A stretch of 64,000 nucleotides of DNA from Dugong dugon (GCA_030035585.1 CM057461.1:3263001-3327000), one strand, 5' to 3'. Counted from the first letter of the stretch, positions 10,406-22,475 are shown. The notes: generated by a model from the letters alone, not told the origin. Translations and numbers: made by a program.

Positions 10406-10530
10406 CATGCATGCTGGGAAAAGCAGTCATATATGGGCTTTTTCTCTACTTCCTTTATTTTTCTATAAGGTAATATTGCCCATGAAAGAAATCCCCTTGC
10501 ACACATTTCTGAACGATAAAATCTTTCTTA

Positions 10531-10736
10531 AACCAGTTGCTGTCAAGTGAGTTCTGACTCATGGTGCTCCTCATGAGTGTCAGAATACAACTGTATTCCA
10601 TGGAGTTTTTAATGGCTGATTTTTTGGAAGTAGATCACCAGGTATTTCTTCCTAGGCACCTCTGGGTGGATTCAAACCTCCAAACTCTTGGTTAACAGCC
10701 AAGTACATAGACCATTTTCACCAGCCAGGGATTCCT
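10531..10736 (-). mobile_element. AfroSINE, full length, diverged
   Basis: The minus strand begins 'ccctggctggtgaaaatggt' and ends in the RTE-like tail. Its body resembles the subfamily with 'gaagaaatacctggtgatct'. Confidence 0.88.
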
Positions 10737-11514
10737 AAAATCTTACCTAAAGCATATTCTAAATGAAGGGGAGAATGACTGTAAGGGTAACTATTGGTGT
10801 TACACAAAACTCTGCTAGTTAATGACTAGTCCTCTGATTTGCAAAGGCAATTGCCCAAACTCAACAAGAGATAGTCCATCAACCCACTTGCTACTAGAGA
10901 CTCCAAGATAGTAGACAAGCAGATACTGTTTCTGAGAATGCAAAAGCGTGAGCTGGATGTCGATACGTTTTGCTTCAGAGGAAGATTGCTTGAATTGGCA
11001 TAACACTTTCAATGTTTTAACACAAGTGTAAATTCCAGAATCTGCAACTGTTACTGCCAACTTAAGTTTAACTTGAAACACAGTTGGGGAGTTCTTCATG
11101 TCACAGGAGAGGATCACTCATGGATGCATTTGTTCTTCACTCATTCATTCATTTAATCATCCCATGAAGTCAAAGAGAGTGGGTGCAGGCTGAAGGGTGA
11201 CACCGGGGACATTTTACGGGAAATTTAGTATTTGATTTGGGTCTTGAGGGATGTTTGGAAAGTCATCGACTGGTGATGGAGAAAAGGGAATAAGGGACTT
11301 TGGGCACAAAGATTTCGGGACAGACCATACAGGGTGTGCCCAAGACTGGAAAATGACTCCTTCTCCAGGGCCATGAGTGAGAGGCAAGGATGGTGGAGAG
11401 GTGAGGGAAGCTTTTTTCTCCTCAGGAATCTGGACCTGGGGTGGACTGCAGAGGGGCCATTGCCTGGATTGGAGCAGCTGAGTGGCTGGGCCATGCCTAT
11501 GCTTTAAGGGCCAG
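10737..11514. other. Single-copy DNA
   Basis: No repeat recognised. Contains a 100-codon minus frame (10815-11117) with a weak Ig-like string, treated in the findings. Confidence 0.45.
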
Positions 11515-11915
11515 TAGAAAAATAAAGACTGAAGAACTGACACATTCAAACTGTGGTGTTGACGAAGAATATTGACTATAACATGGACTGCCAGAAGAAT
11601 GAACAAATCAGTCTTGGAAGAAATACAGCCAGAATGCTCCTGAGAAGTAAGGATGGTGAGACTTGGTCTCACTTACTTTGGAAGGATCAGTTATCAGGAA
11701 GGATCAGTTGTAGAGAAGAACATCATGCTTGGTAAAGTAGAGGGTCAGTGAAAAAGAGGAAGACCCTCAACGAGATGGACTGACACAGTGGCTGCAATGG
11801 GCTCAAACACAGCAACGGTTGTAAGGATGGCGCAGGACCAGACAACATTTCTTTTTGTTGTACACGGGGTCGCTGTGAGTTAGAATCAACTTGACGGAAC
11901 ATAACAACAACAATA
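11515..11915 (+). mobile_element. RTE 3' end, 5'-truncated
   Basis: From 'gaagaactgacacattcaaactg' through 'aagagggtcagtgaaaaagagg'-type text to the tail 'gggtcgctgtgagttagaatc' and CAACAACAATAA. It corresponds to 936-1330 on the other strand. A small tandem of 'ggaaggatcagtt' (11690-11710) is private to this copy. Confidence 0.9.
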
Positions 11916-12618
11916 AGGGAAATGAAAAAACCTGAAAGAAAAACCAGGAAGGTGGTTTTAGCCATAATCCAGCCAAATGGAATTAAACAGTATACCATTC
12001 ACTCAGGCAAAGGAAAGGGAGACAAAGGAGAGAGGGGTCAGGAGATTCGGGGGCAGCCTGGGAGAGATGAGCCAGCAGTAACATCACCAGCCAAAATGGA
12101 CAAAGGCAAGTGAATAGACAGTTTGGTGGAAATTTAATTATGTGATTGGTTTGCATATGCTGTGCTTAATGTGCAGTTAGGACTTCTGGGTGGGTCTTTC
12201 TGAAAACTTGGTGGACATGCATTTCTGTAGGTAGTTCTGAGGTGGTATCAGGGTTTCATATGCACATTTAGAAGTTCTTTTCAAAGAGGTGATAACTGAA
12301 GCTATGAAACAAGATGCCCCCCACCCCGAAAAAAATAGGAGGGGGAGAAGAGAGAGAGGAGAAGCCTAGTTTGTAAATTTGGAGAAAGACTATTGAGGGG
12401 TCAGGAATCAGAAGTAAAATAGACAATGGGGACAGAAGAAGTGAATACCCAGGCAGACTAGGGTGCTATTAGAATTTCAAGGGAGTCAAATGCTTTGAGG
12501 AGAGGATGAGCAAAGCGTCAAATGCTGCAGGAAGGGTAAGGAAGAAAGGAAGGACCACAGGATTCAGCGATGAGGAAGAGGTTTCCAGTGATATCAAGAG
12601 AATGGTTTTTGGTGGCAC
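11916..12618. other. Purine-rich single-copy DNA
   Basis: Long A/G-rich stretches (for example 12000-12030, 12330-12370, 12540-12570). No gene or known repeat seen. Confidence 0.45.
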
Positions 12619-12829
12619 CTGTTGTTGTAGCTGGGTGCTGTCCAGTTGATTTTTAACTTACAGCAACCCCATGTAACGGAGTAGGACTGCCCCATAGGGT
12701 TTTCTTAGCTGTAATCTTTAAGGGCACCGATCACCAGGCTTTTCTCCTGCAGAGCCACTGGGTGAGTTCAAATAACCAACCTCTCAGTTAGCAGCCGGAC
12801 ACTTAACCTTTGTGGCACCAGGGATCCTA
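12619..12829 (-). mobile_element. AfroSINE, full length
   Basis: Minus-strand head 'ccctggtgccacaaaggtta', body 'gagaaaagcctggtgatcgg', tail 'caactggacagcacccagc' and a CAACAACAGG end. Confidence 0.9.
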
Positions 12830-12984
12830 GATGGCACCTACTGGGTGGGTGCCAGGGAGTCATCAGAAGTAACCAGTGAATATATGGTAATGAAAAGTAA
12901 GGGGAGAGAGTGGAGAATAGATGTGGCGGTTAAGATTAAAAGTACTGAGCGATCTGGTGTGCTCGCTTATTTTCCTTGCTTCCT

Positions 12985-13260
12985 TTGATCATGTGACCAG
13001 TTTTGTCCAATGGACTGTGAGTGGAAGTGATGAGGTCATTTCCTGTCTAGGGCAGTTCAGACCAGGGGCACCTCCTTCCCTTCCTCCCCCTTATCTTGTC
13101 TTCAGTGGTGACCTCATTGCCCACTTGTTCCTTGTGGCTTAGCTATAAAATGGAATAGGATTATTTGTCCAAAAATGGACTTCACATATGTAAAGAATCA
13201 ACCTTAATTTTGTTAAACCACTGAGATTTCTAGTGTGAATTATCCTAACACAGCTGGTGT
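12985..13260 (+). mobile_element. Possible old ERVL/MaLR-type LTR remnant
   Basis: 'caatggactgtgagtggaagtgatg' and 'taaaccactgagatttctag' resemble blocks of old mammalian MLT LTRs. No clean boundaries or target duplication. Confidence 0.35.
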
Positions 13261-13934
13261 ATCTTTTAGGGATTTTTGTTACAAACATCAAAAATGACTT
13301 GGTCTAACTTGAACAAAATGAAACTTTTGGAAGACGTGGAAGGAAAAGCTGAAGAAGCAGGTGTCCCAGAACACAGTAAGCAGAGTAGTCCCAGGATTCT
13401 GAGTACCAGGAAGAAGAGGAGAGTCTGTGAGCATGCGGTAATTAGAGTGAGTCCACCCAGTATTTTTCCCAATGTCCAGCAAGAAGGTGTCTGATGGCCT
13501 CTTTGGGTCACATGACCCTCCAGCCAGGGCATGTAATTAACAATCACGACCAAGTTGTATATGAGAGGGTGATTTTCTTAAAGAAAATGGAGTGCTTTTA
13601 TCAGAAGCTGGGCATCCAACACTGCAAACAGCTGCTGCTGATGGGATGGAGATTCTCAATGAGAGCACAGTAGGGAGATGTTTGAGAATCTTTGCACATA
13701 GATACATAGATAAATAAAATCCCAAGAGAGGGCAATGGAAGTGTTTCCCAACCAAAGCTTTTTGTTTTTCATAAAGAGGAAGGCAAATTCTGCTGTTGAA
13801 AGAAATGAGCCACAAGGTGACCTTGGTGCTTGGGAAGAAAGGAAAAGGAGGAAGTTGACACTGGGAGGAGAGAGGGGAAATAGATGAAGGAGACCTGCAG
13901 CCTCCACACTCTGCTTCCTTTGCTTTCTTCACAG
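13261..13934. other. Single-copy DNA
   Basis: Several 70-130 codon frames on the minus strand overlap in different phases. None resembles a known protein and no exon structure is evident. Confidence 0.4.
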
Positions 13935-14050
13935 TTTGCCCTCAGAATCCGCTGGAGGGCTTGTTAACTTGCAGGTGACTGGTCCCACCTCCAGAGTTTC
14001 TGACTTGGAGCCCTCAGACGGAGTCCCACAATTTGGCTTTCTAGTGTTTC
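13935..14050. mobile_element. MER5-like hAT fragment
   Basis: 'ctggagggcttgttaac' and 'cccacctccagagtttctga' are typical of the non-autonomous MER5 (hAT-Charlie) family. The terminal inverted repeats are eroded. Confidence 0.55.
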
Positions 14051-14056
14051 CCAGAT

Positions 14057-14500
14057 TGTTAGCTTTCTGTGGCTACAGTAACTGATGACCACCAACTTGG
14101 TGTCTTAAGACAACAGAAATCTCTTATCTTACAGTTCTGGAGGCGAAAAGTTCAAAGTCAGGGTGTGAGCCGAGCCTTGCTCCCTCTGAAGACTCTGGGG
14201 TAGGATCCTTCCTTGCCTTTGTCTTTGCTGGCTCCAGACGTTCGTTGGTTTGTGGGCACATCACTCCAATCTCTGCTTCCATTTCTGCATGATCATCTCT
14301 GAGTCCATGTCTTCTTTTCTCTCTTATATGGACACTTGTCCTTGGATTTAGGGCCACCCAGATCATCTAGAATGACCTCATCTCAAGATCCTTCACTTAA
14401 TCACATCTGCAAAGATTCTTTTTCCAAATAAGGGCACATCTTCAGGTTTTTTAGGATATGGATATGTCCTTTGGGGGACCATACTTCAACCTACTACAAA
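14057..14500 (-). mobile_element. MLT1-like LTR (ERVL-MaLR), solo
   Basis: The minus strand starts near 'gtagtaggttgaagtatggtcc', includes 'gatgtgattaagtgaaggatc' and ends 'gtagccacagaaagctaaca', matching the general MLT1 layout with TG..CA ends. No internal retroviral sequence is present. Confidence 0.7.
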
Positions 14501-15060
14501 GCCCAATATATATAGGCTGTCATAGGTAGGTGCTGGATATAAGATTTCAATGGGATTTCATCTTTTCTATAAATGTTTTAATTCCCCTTGATCACTTTCT
14601 CAGTTGGTTTGAAATCATAGGATTCAGTTACAAAGAAATGGGTGTCGCAGGAAAAGACAACTTTGGGTACAGTCAGTGAGACAGAGGCGTAATACGCTGA
14701 CCACACTGTCTATTTTACTCTGGATTCTAGACTAACAGTTATGTGTTTGAGAAAAACATGTTCTTCCTAGGTGGTCAAAACCAGGATGTGAGACCATCTG
14801 CTCTGACAGTTCTTGACCAAGTGACCATCTGTACCCCTCAAAATACACATATTCAGAAAAAGTCTGTCTGGATGCTGTTGCCAATGGGTATTTTTGCAAG
14901 ACAGACAAAGAAAATACTCGTAAGCATCTTGTGACAATGATTTAAGCATCCTGTGAAACTATCTGTACTAACTAAACTGTTAATAATCACTAAACCGTCA
15001 GAATGTGGTTATTACAATATTCATTGATTTTCCTGTAATTGCCCTCCCTATGGTTTGATT
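14501..15060. other. Single-copy DNA, possibly part of an old LTR
   Basis: No ORF of interest. 14930-15055 may be the U3 part of the LTR candidate listed next. Confidence 0.35.
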
Positions 15061-15400
15061 GGCGCCCTGGTGGCTCAGTGGTTAAGAGCTCAGCTACTAA
15101 CCAAAAGGTTGACCGTTCGAATCCACCAGGAGCTCCTTGGAAACCCTATGGGACAGTTCTACTCTGTCCTATAGGGTCTCTCTGAGTCAGAATCACCTTG
15201 ACAGCAACGGGTTCCTCTTTTTACCCCAATACTTGTATAAAGAACCCGTCCCGGACTACCTGGTTCCATTTTCAATGGGCTACATAGTTTCCCAACTGCA
15301 GCTGTTTTAAACCCTCGATAAACCTGTTTCACCTTGAGACAGCATTCAAGCTTTTCTCTATAGCATGGATAAGTGTTAAAACAGAAGAAGATCCTGCAAA
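14930..15400 (+). mobile_element. Candidate ERV LTR split by a SINE
   Basis: After the SINE the text 'ttgtataaagaacccgtccc' looks like a TATA box followed by a start region, and 'ccctcgataaacctgtttcac' looks like a poly(A) signal region about 90 bp later, a spacing usual for gammaretrovirus-type LTRs. Ends and duplications were not found; no viral gene is visible. Confidence 0.3.
15061..15213 (+). mobile_element. AfroSINE, short subfamily, well preserved
   Basis: tRNA-like head with A-box region 'tggctcagtgg' and B box 'gttcgaatcc', short body 'ctccttggaaaccctatggg', tail 'gagtcagaatcaccttgac'. At about 150 bp it is the short AfroSINE form lacking the 'gagaaagacctggcgatctg' block. Confidence 0.93.
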
Positions 15401-16469
15401 AATTCACATATAAGTGAGGAATACTGGCCTAAAAGTTTTTCACTTATTCCAACTCACTTTGGAATTATCCTCAGAGCCATTTTATAAATTATTTCAGACC
15501 ATCAGAGTTACTCCTTCAGAGCCACGCCTTTTATTTAATTTACTCAGTCTCTGGGCTTTTGTCTGCATACCCAACTTCACTATACCTCTCGTGTATGTCC
15601 TAGAATTGGACTTTAAATAAAGTTAATGCAGCGTTTGCAAAACATCGCTATGGCAAGCCTCCCTCTAGCTTATGATCAAGGTGAAGAAATCGCTAAGAAC
15701 TTTTAGAAATATCTGCAAGCCTGCCTACCCTGTCTTGAGACAAGAGTAGCTGAGACCGTCTCTTCTTGTAGATCTTTTGGCTTGATTTTAACTGTGCTAT
15801 CTACGATGTTTTAATAGGTTTCATCAAGTGATTTGTTCTTCTCCTTTGTACAGTGTTTGAGAACCCTGCCTGCAGGTCTGCATCTGTCATCTAGTTGCCA
15901 TCGGCTCAGCTGGGATTGTGTCAACTCCTTCTTGAGTTTCTAGAGGGATACATGCGCGCGTTGAAGCTGCCGGTCGGTTGGAGCTTTGGATGAACTTTTG
16001 CCGAAATATCTGTGAACAGTCTTAGCTGACGGGTGCTGGGAACAGACTCGTTCTTGCTTGAAGGTGAAACCTGCCTCTCGGAAAGGGAGTGGGCACCAGC
16101 CTGGTCCCTAAGTGGAACCACTCAGCTTGGCAACAAGCTGAAGGCTAGTCATCTGCGACGAGGTAAAAACAACAACGCGAGATAAGAGGGTAGAAATAAG
16201 TCCCAGGTAAACCTAACTGTATTCCTAAATAAAACATCATAACCTCTTCTAAAAGACAGGTGTTCTCATACTAGATAAACAATTCCTCTCCCACATCAAA
16301 AAAAAAAATCAACTTCATGACACAAAGGATTGAAAGGAAAGGGTAGATATATTTATTGTTTTGGCCAGAGATACAGTATCTCACTTTTGAGCACAGATAG
16401 AGAATCATAAATTAAACATCACCAAACTGAATTATACACACACGCACACACCTATACACATGTGCAAGA
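15401..16469. other. Single-copy or very old DNA
   Basis: No gene recognised. 15930-16160 is relatively CpG-rich ('atgcgcgcgttgaagc', 'gcgacgagg') within an otherwise CpG-poor area. AATAAA at about 15616. Confidence 0.4.
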
Positions 16470-17528
16470 TTAAATCATAAGACAAGCGGGTTTCTTGTAT
16501 AACGTGTTCTTTTATTTTCAAGAAATCAATGTACATAATTCACCATACTAACAGATTAAAGAATAGTATTTATAGATGCACACAACTTTTTAAATAAAAT
16601 TCAATACCCAAATAGGATAAAAATTCTTAGCAAATAAGTACAAATGGGAATTTTCTTAGCCTGATTTTAAAAAGTATTCTCCAAAACCCCAGGTAAATAT
16701 GACACTTAAGAGCGAAGTGACTGGGGCCAACATGGAGGCCAGTAGTCCTGCGTATTATTTATTACATAACAACAAAACCCACGGGGCCTTAGCTCGGCAC
16801 AAGCAAACTAGCCGCTGAAGCAAAGTAGGGGCCCAGAAAGAAATGCGTGCTGGTGTGTGCAGAGGTGCCCTCTAAGTACACGGGGAAGTGACCCGCCCGG
16901 CACGCCACCTGTGCATTTGCCTACATAGTTGAAATATGCACTGTTATATCCTTTTCCTTACACCAAAAATAAGTTCAAAGTGGACTACAAGCCAAAATAC
17001 AGACAAGCAAAACAATAGAACTCTTAGAGTAAAATATAAGAAACTGTCCTTACGAATTTGGATAGAGACAAGTTTCTTCAATTAGACTCAAAAGGTACAA
17101 ACCACCAATTTTCATGGAATCCAGACTTTGTGGGGCCATGGAGACTGGATAAACCCCTGAAACTGTTGCCCTAAGATAATCTTTAAACATTAAGCATTAA
17201 ACCAAAAATATCCCCTGAAGTCTTCTTAAAACCAAACAATAGTTTAGTGTAACTAGTAAAAAATGCCTGCCTTGAGCATTGTGCTCTTTTAAGAGCTATC
17301 TATATGGGATCAAAGCAACAACTCAAAAGATTAAATAAAAACTTGCAGGGCAGTGAGTTTATGTTAATGGAGGGGGAGCTACTCAGAACAGGAAGGTGAG
17401 GTCGATTGCACAACTTGGAGAATGAAATCAATGTCACTGAACTGTATACGCAGAAACGGTTGAATTGGCGTATGTTCTGCTGTGTATAGTCTCAACAACA
17501 GAAACAAAACATAAATTATAAAAAATAA
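16470..17528 (+). mobile_element. L1 relic: RT fragments and 3' UTR
   Basis: 'aaattcttagcaaataagtac' (about 16619) is ORF2 RT text. 16945-17050 is ORF2 C-terminal text. 17150-17515 is an L1 3' UTR ('gagcattgtgctcttttaag', 'aatcaatgtcactgaactg') ending near 'gtgtatagtctcaacaacag'. Large internal deletions. Confidence 0.75.
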
Positions 17529-17696
17529 AACCAAAAAACCAAAGCCACTGCCGTCAAGTCGATTCTGACTCATAGCAACCCTATAGGACAGAGTAGAACT
17601 GCCCCATTGGGTTTCCAAGGAGCGTCTGATGGATTTGAACAGATGACCTTCTGGTTGGCAGCTGTAGCTCTTAACCACTACACCACCAGGGTTTCC
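17529..17696 (-). mobile_element. AfroSINE with perfect 11-bp target duplication
   Basis: Short-form SINE on the minus strand ('aaaccctggtggtgtagtgg' head). ATAAAAAATAA occurs at 17518-17528 and 17697-17707, directly bounding it. Confidence 0.93.
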
Positions 17697-17707
17697 ATAA
17701 AAAATAA

Positions 17708-18234
17708 GGAATAGGCAAAAAAAGGTACAAACTACAAAGAGAATGATTGATAACTTTCCACATTTAAATTTAAAACATCTGTTAAAGGCAAGATACCTTG
17801 AACAAAGGCGAAGACACCACTCACTGGATTTATACACTGACCATGCACATAGCTGATGGAGAATGAGGACACAGCAAGGTCCTACTAAGTAACAAGAAAA
17901 AAACAAAAACAAAAACAAATGACGAGTAGAAAAATAAACGACAGCTGTGAACAGGCAAACCCCAGGCAAGGAAACCTATGTGTGTAGCAGGCATAGAAGA
18001 AGACACTCAAACTCACTAGCAATTAAGAAAGTGTAAATTAAAGTCACAAAAAGGTGCCCTTTTCCATTCACCTACTAGAAGAGCAAAAAACAATCAAATG
18101 TCTTACATCAAGCATGACTAAAGACATGGAGAAATAGAACTTCTGTTCATTGCCGGAAGGAATACCGTTTAGCAATAGCTAGTCAAAATGCGCATTCATT
18201 TTGTTCCAGAGTTTTAACCCCTAGGCGTATCTCT
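17708..18234 (+). mobile_element. L1 ORF2 relic
   Basis: 'aactcactagcaattaagaa', 'gtgtaaattaaagtcacaaa' and 'aatagaacttctgttcattg' are late ORF2/3' region text. It continues after the SINE cluster at 18652. Confidence 0.7.
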
Positions 18235-18345
18235 AAGGAGCCCTGGTGGTGCAGTGGTTAAACTCTCAGCTGCTAACTGAAAGGGTGGTGGTTCGAACCC
18301 ACCAGCTGCTCCTCAGGAGAAAGACCTCGAGACCCACTCCTGTAA
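18235..18345 (+). mobile_element. AfroSINE 5' half
   Basis: Complete head and body up to 'cctgtaaagatt', where it breaks off and an inverted SINE tail begins. Confidence 0.88.
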
Positions 18346-18347
18346 AG

Positions 18348-18454
18348 ATTGTCGTTGTCGTTATTAAGTGCTGTTAAGTTGATTCCAACTCACAGCAATC
18401 CCTCGTGACAGAGTAGAACTGCACCATAGGGTTTTCCAGGCTGTAATCTTTATA
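18348..18454 (-). mobile_element. AfroSINE 3' half, inverted
   Basis: Antisense SINE tail covering the segment from 'aaagattacagcc' to the end. Its inner break matches that of 18235-18345, so the pair looks like one SINE with its 3' half flipped, or an antisense insertion at that site. Confidence 0.85.
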
Positions 18455-18651
18455 GAAGAAGCCCTGATGGCAGTGGCTAAGTGCTGGACTGCTAGTCGAC
18501 AAGTTGGCAGTTCAAACCCACCAGCCACTCTGCAGAAAAAGGATGTGGAAGTCGGCTTCCATAAAGATCACAGCCTTGGAAACCCTATGGGGGCAGTTTA
18601 CCCTGTCCTGTAGGGTTGCTATGAGTTGGAATTGACTCCACGGCACACAAC
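18455..18651 (+). mobile_element. AfroSINE, full length
   Basis: Head 'agccctgatggcagtggcta', body 'ataaagatcacagccttgga', tail 'ctatgagttggaattgactc'. Follows the inverted piece without spacer. Confidence 0.9.
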
Positions 18652-18965
18652 AAGGAGGAGAATGCTTATATCTAGAAAAGCTGTGCTTATTCTGAACCCA
18701 AGAAGACATACTTCAGCCTTGTTTGTAATGAGAAGAAATTGGAGACCATTCAACAGCTCGCGAGTATGGCGATAAGTAAATGATTTATTCACACAGTAGG
18801 ACGCAACAGTCGTTAATATGAACGGACCGGAGATACATATACCAACACGGTTAATTCCCAAAACCAACGTGGAGTGGAGAAGAAAAAGGAAGCTGCTCAA
18901 TGGTATTAGCAAGGGGATAACATTTGCATAATATTTTAGAGTAATATAAAATGTGATCATATGTA
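18652..18965 (+). mobile_element. L1 relic continued
   Basis: 'taatgagaagaaattggagacc' and 'aaatgatttattcacacag' continue the L1 interrupted at 18234. Confidence 0.6.
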
Positions 18966-20864
18966 TTGTTATGCAAACCTACATTTATGGAAAATATAGT
19001 TAAAAATCAGAATGGACGTGATACTCAATCTTGTGTTAGCTGTGACCTCTGGGGAGAGAGGGCAGGAGGGAGGGAGTTAGAGAAGGAGAATGAGTAAGGC
19101 TTCCAACTGGAAAACAAAATGGGATACAGCTGTGTGGTGTCTCACTCAGCACTTGGAGCTGCCGTCCTGTGATGTGTTGGAGAGGGTGAAGTTGAGGCTG
19201 AATCACAAACTGCTGCCTGGAGCAGGCTTGAGAAGGTGGCTGTAGGAATGTGAATCTGGGATCAGAAGGACCCCAAGTTTCCCAGCTTAAATTGTCGTAT
19301 TCTTCAGGGCTCTTTGGTTGCTAAGGGAAGGCCACTTAGCCTGTGGGGCGGACACCCTCTGCTGGTAACCCAACAGACCTTCCCAGCTCCTTCTCCCTAC
19401 ATATCTTCCATTGTAGAGACCACACCCCAAATCCCTGCCAAAAAAAAATGCTTTTCAAACCTTCCTCCCAGGTAGAGGGGGCTCAAGGACTCAGAATCAG
19501 CCAAGGAAGAAATTTGATAGGAACTTCCGGCAACAAGAGGAGGGAGACAGGGAGGCAGAGAGGAGCTATTTCTCCAGCTCCCTGGCTGAGTTCTGAGTGT
19601 GAATTTGGAGCTTCAGCAGCCATCTCGTGACTTTGAAGGGAAGGCCAAGAGAATTACTGAGACTGAGCTAAGTTCCTCAGCTAGCCCTGGTCCCCTCCTT
19701 CCATACATCTTAGTAAGTGGGATAATTACTCCTCTGGATTGATTGCTTCTTGTGAAGAAGCGTCTTAATTAATGCACTTTACGAGAAAGGGACCAAGATA
19801 CCCACGGAATCCAAGGAACCTTGAGCCACTGCAGACCCCCTCTCAGAGGTGAGGGGCACAATGCCAATAACATGCCCACCTCCCAGCTCCCAGCCTCACT
19901 CTCCTGCCAAATTCTAGCAGCAAAGAACCTGCTCCAGGCTGGTCATCTTTCTGACACTGAGCTACAACATGGGACAAGAGTCTGGGTCACACAGTACAAT
20001 CCTGACTGCTGGGGGCTTCGGATGGTGGGGGTCACTTTAAGAGGAGATGAGACTTGAGATTTTTATTTTGAGTAAGTCTACAGTCCCTGTTATATTTCCC
20101 TCTTCCAAACCTCTCCAGAGACCACTTCTGTGATATTCAGCAGAATAAAATAAAAATATTAGCAGTATACTTATAAGGTTATGTTTTGCACTGACACAGT
20201 AAGAGGCTACTCCTAAAATCCACTTTAAACAACAATATTTCGGCCTGGCTTTCATCGTTAAATACCTTTTTTCCCCTCCTTATCTCTCACCTCGACATTA
20301 TTAAAACTGCACCAGGAATCTATTTTAAAAATCTAGCTGTGACATTTCCGCAGAAAAAAATGACCTTACCATCTTATAGGTGTTGCAATCATTTGGCAGG
20401 ATACAATATGAATTTTTTTTTTCTTCTCCTGGTAAATCAACATTCCAGAAACTGCTTGTGTAAAACTCTTTATTCAATTGTCATTTGTAAGTGGGCTAGC
20501 ACTTTCAGAGCGCACAAAGTGAAGAATGGCTACATTGCAAACAATTTCCATGTCCATGCTTCTTGCAAACCGTCTTCCATCTTGATTGCGCTTCTCATTT
20601 TATCTCAAGGTGAGCATCTTCAGCGGGGAGCCCAGCTTTAAGAGCTGAGAGATACAAGTGGGTCCACAGGCTAATGAATATAGTTCAAAAGCTGACTGCT
20701 TGTCACCGCAGGCATAAATCTAACTCTTTTCCTAAATGTTTTTTTACTTGTCCTTCCTCACATTGTCTCTCCAATAATAGAAATAGAGGTTGGTGAATGC
20801 TTTTGTCCATATTGGTGAGCCACAGCTAATTGCCTGGTGCCCATCTTTATGACCCACGTGGTGG
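18966..20864. other. Single-copy DNA, 1.9 kb
   Basis: No repeat or exon recognised. Plus frames of 78-100 codons (19343, 19821, 20339) show no known motif. Confidence 0.45.
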
Positions 20865-20921
20865 GGTGACGATGGTGATGGTGGTGATGATGAAGACGTG
20901 GATGGTGACTGTGAGGACGAG
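20865..20921 (+). repeat. GATGGT-type simple repeat
   Basis: Imperfect run built on gatggtgatggtggtgatga. No ORF significance. Confidence 0.8.
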
Positions 20922-21128
20922 AAAGTCCCTGGGCAAAGCAAACAGTTTGCACTTGACTACTAACCTGAAGATTGGCAGTTCGAATCCACCCAACAGCATC
21001 ACGGAAGAAAGACCTGGCAATCTGCTTCCGTAGATTGCAACCAATGTAACCAATTGCAACCAATGCAACCATGTAACACATGGGGTCACCATGAGTCAGA
21101 ATCAACTCAAAAGCAACGGGCTTGGGTT
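20922..21128 (+). mobile_element. AfroSINE, diverged, with local duplication
   Basis: Head 'gtccctgggcaaagcaaaca', body 'gaaagacctggcaatctgct', tail 'gtcaccatgagtcagaatc'. A small tandem of 'ttgcaaccaatg' (about 21034-21070) has grown inside it. Confidence 0.85.
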
Positions 21129-21187
21129 CATGACGATGGTGGTATTGGTTTTGTTTATAACAGATGTAGCAATTGCATGCTCAGAGC

Positions 21188-21300
21188 TGAAATTTTTTCT
21201 AGGCACCATGCTGGTCACCTTGTTCACATTATTTTATTTAATCTTCCCAATGACCATATGAAATTTGTTATTATTATCACCTCCATCATAAAGGTAAGAC
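21188..21300 (-). mobile_element. MIR relic
   Basis: 'attattatcacctccatcataaag' preceded by 'aatcttcccaatgaccat' matches the MIR core on the minus strand. Confidence 0.55.
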
Positions 21301-21656
21301 AAGCAGGAGGACAGAATGGACCCACACCTGTGAAGGTACTCCTTCACGTTAGGGTGTGGCCATCACAAACGCTGCCGGCCGCCCAGTAATTTCAGCAAAA
21401 TCATTCTTTTTTAGTCTTAAATATCCCGTTCTTCTGATGAGGAAGTGGGGGTACCTGGTTGGGGCTGGTTACATGGGAGAAATACAGAGGGGAAGAAGAA
21501 TCACACAGGGCCGAGGCAGGTATGTTTAAATGGGCAGTTTTGAAAGAAAGCAAAAGCATACATTAAATTTCTCATAAAAATGTACGGTTATAGAAGACAT
21601 GCTAAACATTGCTGTTTCTCCTACATTCAATGTTAAATCACCTTTAAAACACCAAA
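21301..21656. other. Single-copy DNA
   Basis: Nothing recognised. Confidence 0.4.
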
Positions 21657-21822
21657 AGCAAACCTGTTGCATCAAGCTGACTCTGACTCATAGCTTGTAG
21701 AACTGCCCCACAGGGTTTCCAAGGCTGTGATCTTTACAGAAGCAGACTGCCCCATCTCTCTCCTGCAGAGCGGCTGGTGGGTTTGAATTGCCGACCTTTC
21801 AGCTAGCAGCCGAGCCCTTTAG
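21657..21822 (-). mobile_element. AfroSINE
   Basis: Minus-strand head 'aaagggctcggctgctagct' with body and tail through 'tatgagtcagagtcagctt'. Confidence 0.88.
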
Positions 21823-22334
21823 ACATTTCACCCCATTTTTTCCTGAACCTGTTAGAGTGGATTTCTGTCTTCTCGGACACAATGATCTTCAAAGAAACTC
21901 TTTATTGCAGAAGGGCTGGTAAGCATGTGATCTTTCAGAAACAGATTCATTTAGCTTTTTTTTTTTTTTTTAATTCAGTGATCCACTGAACTTAAGTTGT
22001 CGGGGGTGGGGGGTCTACTCCAAAACAGACACTAACTGGCCCAGAGGAAGAAAAACAGATGAGATCAAGCCCCACCCTCGAGCCTACACTCAAACGTGGT
22101 TTGTGAGTTCACCAACAATGTACGAAAGTCAGTCGTGAGGGAGACAGCCACCAGCATCAACGCCACCGACCCAGCAACAGAAATACCACAAGTCTCAGTC
22201 ATAATTTGATACAATACCCAGGAGAGCCCTGGGAGCACGTATTTGTGAGCACACTGAAGCTTCGGAAGGTGAAGGGATTTGCTTCTGACTTCCCACAGCC
22301 GCACAACCCACAGCAGACACAGGATATGAGCCTT
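21823..22334. other. Single-copy DNA with T-run
   Basis: Poly(T) at about 21956-21972. No gene seen. Confidence 0.4.
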
Positions 22335-22475
22335 GATGGGTAAGGATTGGCTGCTAACCCAAAGTTGGCCGTTCAAATCCACCAGCCGCTCCTTGGAAAC
22401 CTTATGGGACAGTTCTACTCTGTCCTACAGGTCGCTATGAGTCAGAATGGACTCGACAGCAGTGGGTTTTTAATA
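22335..22475 (+). mobile_element. AfroSINE, short form, head-truncated
   Basis: 'gattggctgctaacccaaag', 'ccgctccttggaaacctta', 'ctatgagtcagaatggactc'. The first 20 bp of the head are missing. Confidence 0.88.

Noticed and set aside
15061..15213. Functional tRNA gene from A- and B-box-like motifs
   Set aside because: The head belongs to an AfroSINE and continues into SINE body and RTE-like tail. It lacks a full cloverleaf.
15930..16160. CpG island promoter
   Set aside because: Too short and too few CpGs; no associated first exon seen.
17379..17969. 196-codon minus frame as a membrane protein
   Set aside because: It crosses L1 3' UTR, an AfroSINE and more L1. The hydrophobic text comes from antisense A-rich LINE DNA.
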